In this document: piece after piece, positions 47,546 through 61,102 of the stretch
Layout of the letters: every line of letters begins with the position of its first letter
Numbering within the stretch: the stretch's first letter is position 1
Assembly (NCBI GenBank): GCA_037892935.1
Contig: JAYXKI010000010.1
Span: 62,001 to 126,000, forward strand
Direction of reading: 5' to 3'
Source: Phlebopus portentosus
Taxonomy: Eukaryota > Basidiomycota > Agaricomycetes > Boletales > Boletinellaceae
Length of the DNA stretch: 64,000 bases
The notes under the pieces: model-generated
Told to the model about the DNA's origin: nothing
Databases searched by the model: none
Seen by the model: the letters and a program-made list of their open reading frames with translations, nothing else
Position numbers and translations under genes: made by a program

Positions 47546-48090
47546 ATGTATTCGACGCGTTCTTTTATCACCATCGAAGTCGCGGCGCATTTTACCCGCA
47601 TAGACTCTCCTTTCGTATCTCCTAACGGGAATGAAAAGCTAGGCAAGGAAGGAGTTTATCGAGTGGTCGTACACGCTCTTAAGACGCATGTTGCCTTTCT
47701 GCTGTCAGGCAGAGCGAGCTGGATGAAGGGGGAAAAAGGCGCGAGGAGGGTGTCTGAGAGGACGGAGAGCGTCGGCCCTGAGAAGGTGGTCCATTTTCTG
47801 AACGAACCTGATGGGAACATTCCTGGAGAGGATATTGCAACACCGATCCGGCGCAAATTCACTCAACCGATTCCATCAGTACTAGTCACTTGTGTCGCCG
47901 AAACCAGCTCAGACGAGGACGAGGACAAATAAGCGATGAGGACAGATCACTCTGGCGATTGACCGTAACGGTATAGAGCCTACTTATATCGCATGGCATC
48001 ACTGCATAAGTGACAGAAAACCCGGACTCGCATTCTTCTGCTCTATCCTCGAAGGGCTCAACAACAACAACACGCTGCTCTCTGATCTTC
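47546..48090 (+). pseudogene. decayed second copy of the acetyltransferase gene
   Basis: This stretch is clearly related to the enzyme at 41052-42680 but truncated. From the ATG at 47546 it reads VAAHFTRIDSP, GNEKLGKEGVYRVVVHALKT and VVHFLNEPDGNIPGEDIA, matching the parent over about 110 residues, and then stops after SSDEDEDK. Continued similarity in shifted frames gives SLWRLTVTV followed by a stop. A degenerate catalytic block reads HHCISDR where the parent has HHCLGDG, then GLAFFCSILEGLNNN. After about 48090 no similarity remains, so the C-terminal two thirds are absent. The copy sits on the same strand about 5 kb beyond the parent, with the membrane-protein gene between them. Confidence 0.85.
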
Positions 48091-48478
48091 CACTCTTCAT
48101 TTTTCGTCGATGTGCGGTTGAAACGCCCGATCACAGTCGAGCATTGAGTTACCTCCTTTATCCCTGATGACGGCGTGCGGCGGGCTGTACTGCATAACAT
48201 CCCGCACAGCGAGAACCAAGTGAAGTCTCAGACCATTTGCAACACTGTCTGGTGACTCCGCGCATAATGCCTTTTAACAATTGTATTACAAGAAGAGTAT
48301 TTTCGATAAGAGCAACACAAACTAAATTAATTCTCTCCCGAATCACAATCCCATCATATTACGCGGACGACATTCAACTACGCCAACGGATCGTTCGAAC
48401 GCAAGGAAGAAAGTACCCCTCCATTCATACATCGTACTTAAAAAAAATGAATGCGAAATCAGATCTAACAGCAGAATA
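48091..48478. other. intergenic, nothing recognised
   Basis: This lies between the decayed acetyltransferase copy and the 3' end of the dioxygenase gene. No feature is seen. Confidence 0.45.
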
Positions 48479-51400
48479 TCAAATGTAAGAAAAAGTGGGA
48501 CCGACCTGCAGGATCAGAGAAGTAGCCCAAGGTGTCGGATCCATGTTCTTATCAAGGTACTGATAGTACTCCGTCCCGTTCACGTTGTAGCGGAATCTTC
48601 ATCACCATCATACATATCATACAGTCAGCTCATGACTTCTGTTTACTAAAGACGACATACCGTTTGAGTTTACCAGACACACCAGGCGCACGACGGAGAT
48701 TTGGCAGCGAGTAAACAGTTCTGAGGACAGAACCCATCACCTGGTGTTCGTATACGCATCAGTAGCTGAGTCGACAGATTATTAGGATCATAATGACGAA
48801 CCGAATGAGCGAAATCATTTCCGAATGACCTACAGATCGAATGCATCCAGCGTCAGAAATAACCGAAAGAGGTTAAGGTGATAAGTATACCTGCTAATAC
48901 CATCTCCGCTCAGGTACAGCTCGGCGGCACGAGTGATATCGACCTCTGTAGGATTCGGGAAGACATCAGGCTATTGATCAAAGCAACATGACATGAATAA
49001 ACAAAACTAAATGGCATTCAGAAAGACTCACATTCAAATTCGCCTTGGCGATGCCTAAGAACAACCGTTCATTAGTCTTCACGGAGAGCTTCCCTAATTG
49101 CTTGTCGTTCAATGCTTCTCCTATCGTCTGTTGTCAGAAAAGAGAACTGGGAATGGTAGACTACGATAAATCACGCACTGTAAACACCGGCGAACGGAGG
49201 ATCGAGTCCTGTATTTGAAAAGTCAAATCTGAGTTAATGAATTCGGGATAAATGAGTGTGCGTACTCATGGCTTCGCGCGCAAACCCTGTCAGATCCCCC
49301 TGAGCCTTGATAGCTTTATCCAACTGCTCGCGACTCGGTCCGTCAAGATACAGGTCAATCATATTGATCATAGCTATTTTTAGAAAGAATTTTAGTCAGT
49401 AGGTTAAACTTTCCGAGCCGAAGAATTAAGAATGGACCAAAATTGACCTTGGGAAAGCTCCACCGTAGCGACAATCGCAACTGATAAGATCGCATTCGCC
49501 AACTCATCGAGAGGTTTACCAGTCGCAACCATATTCTCCAAGAACTCGTGGCTCGTCTTCTTCGGACTGGAGAACATCGAGCCTAGCAAACCGACAAATG
49601 AGAGCTTATGTGTCGCATATCAGCGCCAACGTTTTCATTGACAATGAAATTTGTCTCATACCCGACTCCCACCAACGGAGCGCAAGTTTGTCTTGATGAC
49701 GCTATGAATTTCTTCCATATACTTGCGAGCAAGATCCGCTGTGTTGAGTTCTTTCTCCGGCTCCGTCTCGAGGAAAATGTAACTGTATCCGTGTCAGATC
49801 GTGGGTTCAGCAGAGCGAAAGAAGTTCGCTCACTCATATAGCACACCGAGCATATCGAATAGCTCATGGTCCGTCCATTCTCCGTCAGGGTTCTGGGCAG
49901 TCTTCAGCGATATACCCGCCTGATCCGTACAACGTCAATTTATATTGGATTCACCAAGGACAGTAATAAAAGATAGTCTTACAATTTCCGAAGCTACCCA
50001 ATGGATAGGAATCATCTTCAACACCGCAGAGATATCGATGTTCCTCGTTTCCTTCCCAGCGAGGAAGTACGAATTCCGTGCAATGACACGCCCAGCGGCC
50101 TCCTGGAAGCGGTCCACGACGTGCTGCAAGGATCCGCGCTGGTGAATGAGAATCTCCAGGATATTCCCCTGGTCGATCAGACCTTCCTCATTCTGGTCGT
50201 ATGTGATGAAGAAACTAGATGATCCGCCGTTAAGTTCGATCCAAGGGGTGCGTCAAAGAAATGGCTATGACTTACCCAGGACCCTTCACCATTGCACCCA
50301 CACGATCCGCATAAGGAGGCCGGAATCCCTGGCGGTCCTTCAACATACCCGCAACAGCAGCATATTCACCGACAACATGCGTCACAGGCGCCTGTCCAGG
50401 GCGTGACCAGTTATATCTGTCATGCACGCCCATCTTCTTCGTGTATACCGACATCGCATCGGGTGTCATCAGCGGGAACCAAGTGTACGCCGAATCGCTC
50501 GTATATTGATCTGGTAAAGTGCGCAGGAACAACCGGCCGAGCATAGAACCGTACCCGGGGTTCGTCGTGTCCCGCGCACAATCGCGTAGACCCCATGCCG
50601 TGTAGTTGTACGGCGTCATGTCGGTCGTGTAGAAGCGGTCTCCGCGCGTCAAGCAAATAGCATCAGCAAGAATTGCGCGACTGATGGTGTAGCCTGGACA
50701 AAGACCAGCGCCGTCAACGACGGGCTTAGCCTCCTCCCCCTGAAGGCCAACTGAAGAGAGCATTCAATCTTCAGAGTTACTGAGTGTACCGGTAATCATA
50801 CCGTAGAGTTCCAAGTTATTGATGTCGCCATAATAGAGTTTCGAAGCTGCCTCCGTGATCTCGGGATTCGAGTTCCATTCCAAGAAGCTCGAGTAAGCTG
50901 GAATGGAAATTAGTAAAAAAAAAGTTACACTCGAAACAAAATTCCATGCGTACGCTTCAGACCCAGGAACTATGAAAATAATTCAGAAACGCCTTGGAAT
51001 GAATGGAAAGAGTAGGGACTGCACCTTTCTGAAATCATTCAATGAACATACACCCCACCGTCTAGACTGTTCAATACCCATAATCTCATTGAGACGCATA
51101 CAAGCCGGTGTTCCGCGAGCCTTGAAAGCCGATGCGGGATGGGTCGTAGCATCCATCAGGACACGAGCAAGGTCGGCATTGGAAAAGTCCCGTCTTCTTG
51201 ACGTTTCAGACTGAATAAGCGAATTTGTAATGGGCTGAAGCAGGAGTTTCTACAAGGAATACACGAACTCTCCAAAAGTCCAGTGTTCGCAATCGGGCTC
51301 CAGCTTCTGTGCTTGCGCCGCGGCGACCTTGAAATCGTCCGGAGTCAGTTCCTCGGGCTTCTTGTCACCGAAGAACTTTTGGAACGACTTGGCAATCCAT

Positions 51401-52981
51401 TTCTCGTCCTCTTCGCTCGTCGTCGCATGCCAGCGGTACAAGCAGTTGAACTCGACGCTCACAGCGTTTCCCTGTCCGCGCTCGACGAACGTATGATCTG
51501 ACTTACGGATCTCTTCGAATGGGTTGAGACTCCAGCTGATGCCCATGCGCACGAAGCCGAGGATGGCCGAGAAGTAGTCCGAGAAGACTACGTTTGCAAA
51601 CCATCCGCAGTTGATGAGCCGTGCTGTTTGGAAGATCTCTTCGTCTTGCTGCTTCAGTCTCTCGTCGCGCTTTGGATCATCAGTTCTGAATGTGTCCGGA
51701 TCAACCCATGTTCCTCTCTCGTTAATGTCCAGCAACTTCCGCGCGACGAACTAAAGATCGATGGATACATCAGTAGATTGACGACGAGTATAGCGAATTG
51801 CTTACGTTATGGTTCCTGCTAAATAGAACCAGCAGTACACAGACGGCTGGAGGGAGTAGTAGCAATCTATCCTCGGCGAAAGAATCGGGGTGTAGTAAGC
51901 CTCTTCCATTCCTTACCCGGACCTTGTCCTGTTGCTCCTGGTTCACCCCGTAAAGAGGTGAAAGATCGACGTACGACGAAGTCTCGTTGATGGCCCAATT
52001 AGTGTGAGACGTACGGAAGCATGTGTGAATGACCAAGGCCGCGAACGAGAACATCAGGGAAGATAAACCTGCCGGGTGTTTTACGAACTAATCATAGCCC
52101 ATCAGTAAAAGATATCGGAAATTAACAGTACATGCAAGGGATTGAAGATTGAATACGGACTTTCTCACGTTTCAAAAGTGTATCGAAGACCAGTCCTGGA
52201 TCAGGCAGCATATGCCCAGGCAAGGGATGGATTTGTTGTACGCTTCGCGCATACGCCGTACCTGCCTTACCCATGTCCGGAAGGTTCACATTGTTGTAAG
52301 AGCCGTCTGCTGACCGCCACTGATACGTATTCGACACGAAGGTCGAAGGCGGATGTGTAAGGTCGTTGTATACTGTGGAGTCCGCCAATTTCCGAAGAAG
52401 TTATCAGAAATAGACAGAGAGGTGGATCAGCCTAAAAAGTAAAGTTATGCTCGACCTTAGTGAACTTACACAACGAGACAACAGCATTCTGAAGCTTCGT
52501 CGCAAGCTGGGTGGCAGCTGGTGTGTTTGCCATCAACATGAGGACGTGCTCAAGCTACAAGACGTAAAAACAGTCAGCCATGATTGTAATGCAGAGTCGG
52601 ACGGAATGATGTACCAGCATCTTGCGGTCATCCAGGTTATTGAGATTCCCTATAGCATCGAGAACACCGGATAGCATTTGAGGATCCAAGGCGATAGGGA
52701 GGTCTTTCTTCACCTAAGCATCATACGGCGTTAGAGAGGGAGCCTCAGCATCAAGTGACAAGCTCACGAGTTCCTTCATATCCTTGAGAGTCTTCAATAT
52801 ACCTGAATGCGAGTCTTCAGACCCGTTTCCGTTGGAAGCCGCATCCGATGCTTTAGAGTCGCCAGACTTGTTCTTTGATTAGGACATGAGCCCGAAGACA
52901 CAGTCACGTAGCACGAGGACAGTGTGGACTTACAGATATTGTGGATGCACGACGCGAAAATCGACGTTGTAAAGAACTCAT
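48479..52981 (-). CDS. Ppo-type fatty-acid dioxygenase with degenerate P450 domain
   Basis: The product is a fusion of a heme-peroxidase-like fatty-acid dioxygenase and a cytochrome P450, as in linoleate diol synthases and Aspergillus Ppo oxylipin enzymes. The short first exon from the ATG at 52981 encodes MSSLQRRFSRRASTIS. The dioxygenase part has LVIHTCFRT with the likely distal His, SSYVDLSPLYGV, and the Tyr/proximal-His motif YRWH (51427-51438). The N-terminal half also shows NTYQWRSADGSYNNVNLPD. The P450 part follows from about 50.4 kb (GRVIARNSYFLAGKETRNID and others). Its C-terminal heme-binding loop reads GDGISRSFGNDF, so the usual Cys is Ser (codon 48826-48828). The enzyme probably makes a fatty-acid hydroperoxide but does not rearrange it through a heme-thiolate. 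The last exon ends DPTPWATSLILQVGPTFSYI. More than a dozen short introns are present. Confidence 0.88.
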
Positions 52982-53042
52982 GACGGTAGAGGGAAAAGAA
53001 GGTTAGGTGGGCCGACAACTATCTAGCATGAAACAGGTCGCT

Positions 53043-53049
53043 CTTTATA
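53043..53049 (-). promoter_or_regulatory. TATA box of the dioxygenase gene
   Basis: TATAAAG lies 61 bases upstream of the ATG at 52981. Confidence 0.5.
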
Positions 53050-53897
53050 TTACATGCTGAGGATTATTCGGGTCTTTGCGAACAAGCAGCGCTCAATGCA
53101 AGTGTCAAATATTGAACATGCGAAAGTTTCAGTATTCAAACTGCATGGCAGAAGAACATCATCCTTCATCCAAGTTGTCGGTTCAGATTCCAGTCCTAGC
53201 AATCAGGACTTCGCGCACAGAACTGACTCCACCGGACTCTTATTGGATACTTCCAAGCATACTATGATTTACTGGTATAGGCACGTGTATGGAGGTTTGG
53301 CGGCGAAAGATGCACAAGAGTCATGGAAGCAGGGAAGATGTCACAACTTGATGGAATCGTGACGTTTGCTATTCCACATATAGAGTACACTTCTTCTTAT
53401 AGGCATCAGGTTTGGATTAACTCCGGGTCGAGGTGGCGAGACGCCATCGCTTCTAAACGCCGCCCATCGAAATCTCGGGTACGTTTCTAAAATGACTGGG
53501 AGGCGACTGAAGGCGATTGACTACCTGGTATGATGAATTGAAGATCGCTCAATTCATCTATGCTGCTATTCGCCTTGTCGTTTCATTCGTCTACATCTGG
53601 CTACTTGGCAGGAAGAACATGTATCACAGCCTCTTGGCACTAGTGCTCTTCCCGGTCCCTATGGCCCGGGAGTGGTCTAATCAAATATGTTTTGAATCAA
53701 TTTAACTGACAAAAATTATATTGGAATATACATAAGCCTCTCACACGTGATGGGATATACACACGTGATCGTGGCGTCGCGTGTTTGTTGTTTCGCGACG
53801 AACCACGATTTCCACAAGCTCTCTAGACTGCTCCTCGTCATCCTCGTCTGCCGTATGCTAAACATCTCCAGCGATTGCTCTCGATAGCTCTCTTGAT
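53050..53897. other. divergent intergenic region
   Basis: This lies between the starts of the dioxygenase (-) and PIF1 (+) genes. An open frame at 53054-53362 (+) has no recognisable content and is probably chance. Confidence 0.45.
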
Positions 53898-56196
53898 ATG
53901 CCTAGTGCAACAATGTCGTCGAGTTCGAGCACACTTCAGTCAGGTCTCAAGACAATGAAGCGCAACTGGTCAAACAACGACCCTGCTAGCACCGAAACGA
54001 GAACTCAAGTTTCTTCGCGTCCTTCGTCTTCGGCGCCGCTTTCTGATGCAGGGAAGGCGAGACGACTAGCCGTTATTCAAGCCGCACTCGACGAAGTAGA
54101 CTTCGAGTCACAGCCTCTCAGAGATTCGTCTATCGCAAATACCAAACGACCGTCCGATGGGCACGAATCTGAGAACTCGTCAAAGAAAAAGCGCATTCTA
54201 CCAGATAGTTTTCTGTATGGCGAAACATCGTCAAAGCCTCCATCCCGTGGATCTCGTACAACGACTCCATCTATGACGGTCATGAACGAGCGACGACAAG
54301 ATCGATCAGAACGCAAAGCGGCTGAAAAGCCAGCCAAGATATTCCTAAGTAAGGAGCAGATGCGTATATTGGAGCTCGTTGATAAGGGGCACAACGTGTT
54401 CTATACTGGCAGCGCTGGTAGGTCCTCGTCCACTCCTATCCACATCGAGCTCGTTAACATCTCGATTTTATAGGTACCGGGAAATCTGTCTTGCTTCGCG
54501 AGATCATCAAGACTTTACGAAAGAAGTATGTGACCGTGCCGGATGCAGTCGCTATAACTGCAAGCACAGGTACGCATATACCTTATTCGACATCTGAAGC
54601 TCAGATAGTTAATTATATGCGCAGGTATCGCTGCCTGTAATATCGGTGGCGTGACAATCCACTCTTTTGCTGGTATTGGCCTTGGAATCGAGTCTGCAGA
54701 AGAGCTGGTGAAGAAGATCAGGAAGAACAAGAAGGCAATGGCTCGTTGGCTGAGGACCAAAGTCCTGATTGTAGATGAAGGCGAGCTTTCCATTCACTAG
54801 CGGATGTGCTGATCTAACTTTATCTGCAGTCTCAATGGTTGATGGCGACCTCTTCGACAAGCTTTCCCGGATTGGCGCGATGATCAGAAAGCGATCGAAG
54901 CCCTTCGGAGAAATCCAGGTATGCTGTTTCGCCTCATGCGCCTGAGTCAAGACAATGCTCAATAATAGTACAGGTAATCGTCACCGGTGACTTCTTCCAA
55001 TTGCCACCTGTCATGAAGGGCAGCGACTCGAAGTTTGCCTTCGAGGCGCAGACATGGAACGAAACGATTAGCGAGCATACATACAACTTGACGAAGGTTT
55101 TCCGTCAGAAGGACGAAGGTAATTGACACATAGTTGGAGGACCAACCCACTGCTGACGTTCGTCATAGATTTTGTCGATATGCTGAATGAGATGCGCTTC
55201 GGGAGGTTGACATCGAGGTCTATTTCGAAGTTCAAATCGCTCTCACGAGAGATCCATTATGAGGACGGCATGGCCGCAACTGAACTGTATGCGCAGTGTT
55301 TTCTCTTTTCGGTCCTACACTAATCTCATCATTCTAGCTTCCCAAGACGCGAAGACGTAGACCGCTCGAACAGCGGACGGATGACCCGACTGACGACAGA
55401 AGAGCACAAGTACGTCGCAGTCGACGGGGGCACCATCACCGATTTGAAACAACGCGAGAAGATGCTGGCCAATTTCATGGCTCCTTCCGTCCTTACGCTG
55501 AAAGTCGATGCGCAAGTCATGCTCATCAAGAACGTCGACGAGACGCTCGTAAATGGGAGCATTGGGCGCATCATAAAGTTCATGGACCCTTCTCAGGCGA
55601 GAGACGAGGGTGTATCTGGACTTGGGGACGAGAAGGGCGTCGAGAAACAACCGAAGAAGCCGAAGAGCGGACAGCTGTGGCCCGTCGTCGAGTTTCGGAT
55701 CCCTGGTGGATACTTCAAAGAGGTTATGATCGTCCCTGAAAGCTTCAAAGTTGAGCTACCCAACGGTGAAGTCCAAGCTAGCAGGACGCAGGTTGGTGGC
55801 TCTTTTAATTATCTTTATGTGAAGTTGACCGTTGAGCGAACAGCTCCCGCTCATTCTCTCCTGGGCGATGTCGATCCACAAATCGCAGGGCCAGACGCTC
55901 GAGCGCGTCAAGGTCGATCTAGGTAAAGTTTTCGAGAAAGGTACGCGTTCAACTCTGATCCTGTCCATCTTCATGCGTTACTAAAATCATTTATACCACC
56001 AGGGCAAGCGTATGTCGCGTTATCTCGAGCCACGTCCCTCGATGGACTGCAGGTCCTGAATTTCGACGTTAAGAAGGTCCGTGGCTTCATCTTTACACCG
56101 TGCATGGCCATATACTGACCATCTCATTCCTCTTAGGTCATGGCCCATCCAAAAGTGATAGAGTGGAGCAAGTCACTGCAGACTATTCCAAATTAG
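53898..56196 (+). CDS. PIF1: PIF1-family DNA helicase
   Basis: PIF1 helicases are 5'-to-3' superfamily 1 enzymes that act on telomeres, G-quadruplexes, replication forks and mitochondrial DNA. The ATG at 53898 opens a Ser/Thr-rich N-terminal region of about 150 residues with basic patches ([10 protein letters not shown]). An intron splits the P-loop: FYTGSAG and [10 protein letters not shown]. Other motifs in order are [36 protein letters not shown] (Walker B), [14 protein letters not shown] (motif III), FRQKDE, then after a long domain [22 protein letters not shown] (motif V) and [15 protein letters not shown] (motif VI). The protein ends [14 protein letters not shown] at 56196. All core motifs are present and introns are short. 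Mitochondrial versus nuclear targeting is not obvious; the second ATG at 53913 is an alternative start. Confidence 0.95.
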
Positions 56197-56989
56197 TGCT
56201 AGATAGACAATCCATTGTTCGTTCCTTGCACGTTTACCCCTCTGCTTGCAACGTACATTTTTTTGGGACTCAGGAGAATGAAGGTATACATACATACCTA
56301 CAATTTCGCGTACGTCGGAGTAAGGACAATGACAACAGCATGCGTGCACTGTAATATACACTATTCATAATTTTACGATGCTTTCAATTCGCTGCTGGGA
56401 GGCGCGGTCACTGGTCTGGATACGTCCTGACAAATATTAGCAGAAGATACCTGGGTGTCCTCAAGTTGCGATTGGTTCCTGATCCTATCGATGATACGGA
56501 AACGACCATCTCCGAGAAAGAGTTGAGCCTACAGCTGATGCCTTCACGCTCAGTCTCAGTCTTACTGAGAACCCAGATAGCCGGTCGAGGCTGCCGAAGA
56601 CACGTTTACAGCTTAAGTGCTTGCCGTCAATAAGAAGGCCCTGAAAGGACTGTGCATCCGCCTCGGCGTGTTCAAGTTCCTGGGCATCGATAAGTGGAAC
56701 GAGGAGGTGGCAACCGGAAGCAGTACGACGTCGAGTGCTATTAATATTCTCAAAATAAGACAAAGGCGGCCAACTGGGCTCTTTGCACGCTGGAACATTA
56801 ATATTGTCCGTGGTGAACAAGGCGTTTGGCCGCAAGAAGGACAGACAATAACCTGCCAGTTAATTAAAATTGCGAAAAAAAGAAATGATGTGACAAGGTT
56901 TGAGTACCTAATCGGGAGAAGAGCAGCCGAGAATGGCAAGTAGGGATCAAGGGATGTGATGAGTGAATAGCGTGAAAGCAGAGCAGACC
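56197..56989. other. intergenic, PIF1 to PAK kinase
   Basis: This holds the PIF1 3' side and the upstream region of the kinase. Open frames at 56485-56943 on both strands show no family features. Confidence 0.45.
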
Positions 56990-59773
<2,784 letters not shown>

Positions 59774-60007
59774 ACTTTTCCCTTCTCCTTCTGCTTCGTC
59801 CACCCGTCTTTGCAGCCTCTTTCCTGATGATTGATCGGCTCTTTCTTTCTTACCACGCAATGGTTTGTGTGGGCCCCCTTTCCGGCTTGGATGCAACGCG
59901 GTTCGATGCGATGCGATTCGATTCGACGTGCCGTGCCGTGACTTTATCTGTCCCCAGTCCCCAGTGCTGTTCTAGGCTGTCTTTTAGTCTTGCTTTTTTG
60001 TTCCATT

Positions 60008-60053
60008 TTCATCCATCCATCCATATCCATATCCATATCCATCCATATCCATC
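60008..60053 (+). repeat. (CATCCATAT)n-type simple repeat
   Basis: The tract alternates CATC and CATATC units over about 45 bases in the intergenic region. Confidence 0.85.
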
Positions 60054-60402
60054 CTCGCACTCTTTCTCCCCATCTTCTTCTAATTCTGTTCTCGCGGAAC
60101 AATAACGATCTATACCTTTGTATAGCACCCACTTTTTTTTCCCCCCCACCACCACCTTTAGTGTGCATTTTTTTTCTTTATTATAAAAAAAAGTTCGGGT
60201 GTCATGAGCAGGTCACGCGATGTCGGTGTGGGGATTGTTTGTTTGATATGTATGGGTGCGATGGGTGCGATGGGGAGACTACATCTAGTGTAGTGTAGTT
60301 GTAGTGTAGTGAAGGACGTGAATGACGAGCGAGGGATGTGGATCGTCCGTCCGTCCGTCTTCACAATCTCCCTTTCCCTCTACTTTACTTTCTAATCGGG
60401 AA

Positions 60403-60421
60403 TGTACGTACGTACGTACGT
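60403..60421 (+). repeat. (GTAC)n tetranucleotide repeat
   Basis: About four and a half GTAC units, a self-complementary tetramer array, in the intergenic region. Confidence 0.85.
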
Positions 60422-60747
60422 GTAGAGTGTAAGTTGCTATGTATGTACCCTCTGTCGGCTGCTCCTCCCGCCCATCAGGATGCCCAGATCCCCCCCGGTT
60501 CGAACCTCATTCCACCATGATTTGCCGTCGTGCGCTACGTCCAGATCGATATAACATGCACTTTCTTCCTTTCGGGTTTTGTCTTCCCGCCTAAGCCCCT
60601 CGTCTCCCCTCGGCCTGTTCTTTCCGCTGACCATCCAACGCCGTTTCAATGTTATAGTATTATTAATAGCGAGATGCCGAAGCAAGTGAAAAGCAAAAAA
60701 GACAATACATGGCATACATATACAGTGTATACCTACACGTCGAGCTT

Positions 60748-60789
60748 CCCCCCCCCCTTTCTGAAACTTTGAGTGGGGGGGGGGGGGGG
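60748..60789 (+). repeat. C10 run and G15 run forming an inverted repeat
   Basis: A run of ten C (60748-60757) is separated by 17 bases from a run of fifteen G (60775-60789). The two can pair as a hairpin stem, and the G run could also fold into a quadruplex. Run lengths in such tracts are error-prone. Confidence 0.85.
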
Positions 60790-61102
60790 CGGCTGAGTGA
60801 GCTACAGTGTGCATTTCAAGATGGTGAAGAGAAAGAAGAGATTGTCGGTGTGTGTGTACATGTGAGAAGAATGGTGATACAAATGCCGTCTGATGATGAT
60901 GATGATTGAGATTGGAACGGGAAAGAGACGAGATCTATGTAGATGAAAGCAGCGAATGGATGACAACGAGGGGGAAAGAAGGAGAGGGACTGGTGACGCG
61001 CTACCGGTCAGGAAAGAGTGAAAACATACGAAAAGGTTAAAATGATACAAAGAAAAAACATGTACAACACATGCGAGGTACATCGGGAATGGGTGGGTGT
61101 AT

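Larger units (their letters stand above)
59774..61102. other. intergenic with many simple repeats
   Basis: This 1.3 kb between the converging PAK and Tel1 genes holds 3' UTRs and an unusual density of short repeats: CATCCATATC tracts, CGTC tetramers near 60346, ACGT tetramers, GATGAT near 60890 and a C-run/G-run pair. No gene is recognised. Confidence 0.6.

Noticed and set aside
53054..53362. Small plus-strand gene upstream of PIF1
   Set aside because: It overlaps the dioxygenase upstream region, has no recognisable domain, and lacks support beyond an open frame.
60480..60530. tRNA-like B box GGTTCGAACC
   Set aside because: There is no matching A box, acceptor stem or anticodon arm at the right distances. 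The motif is just palindromic.
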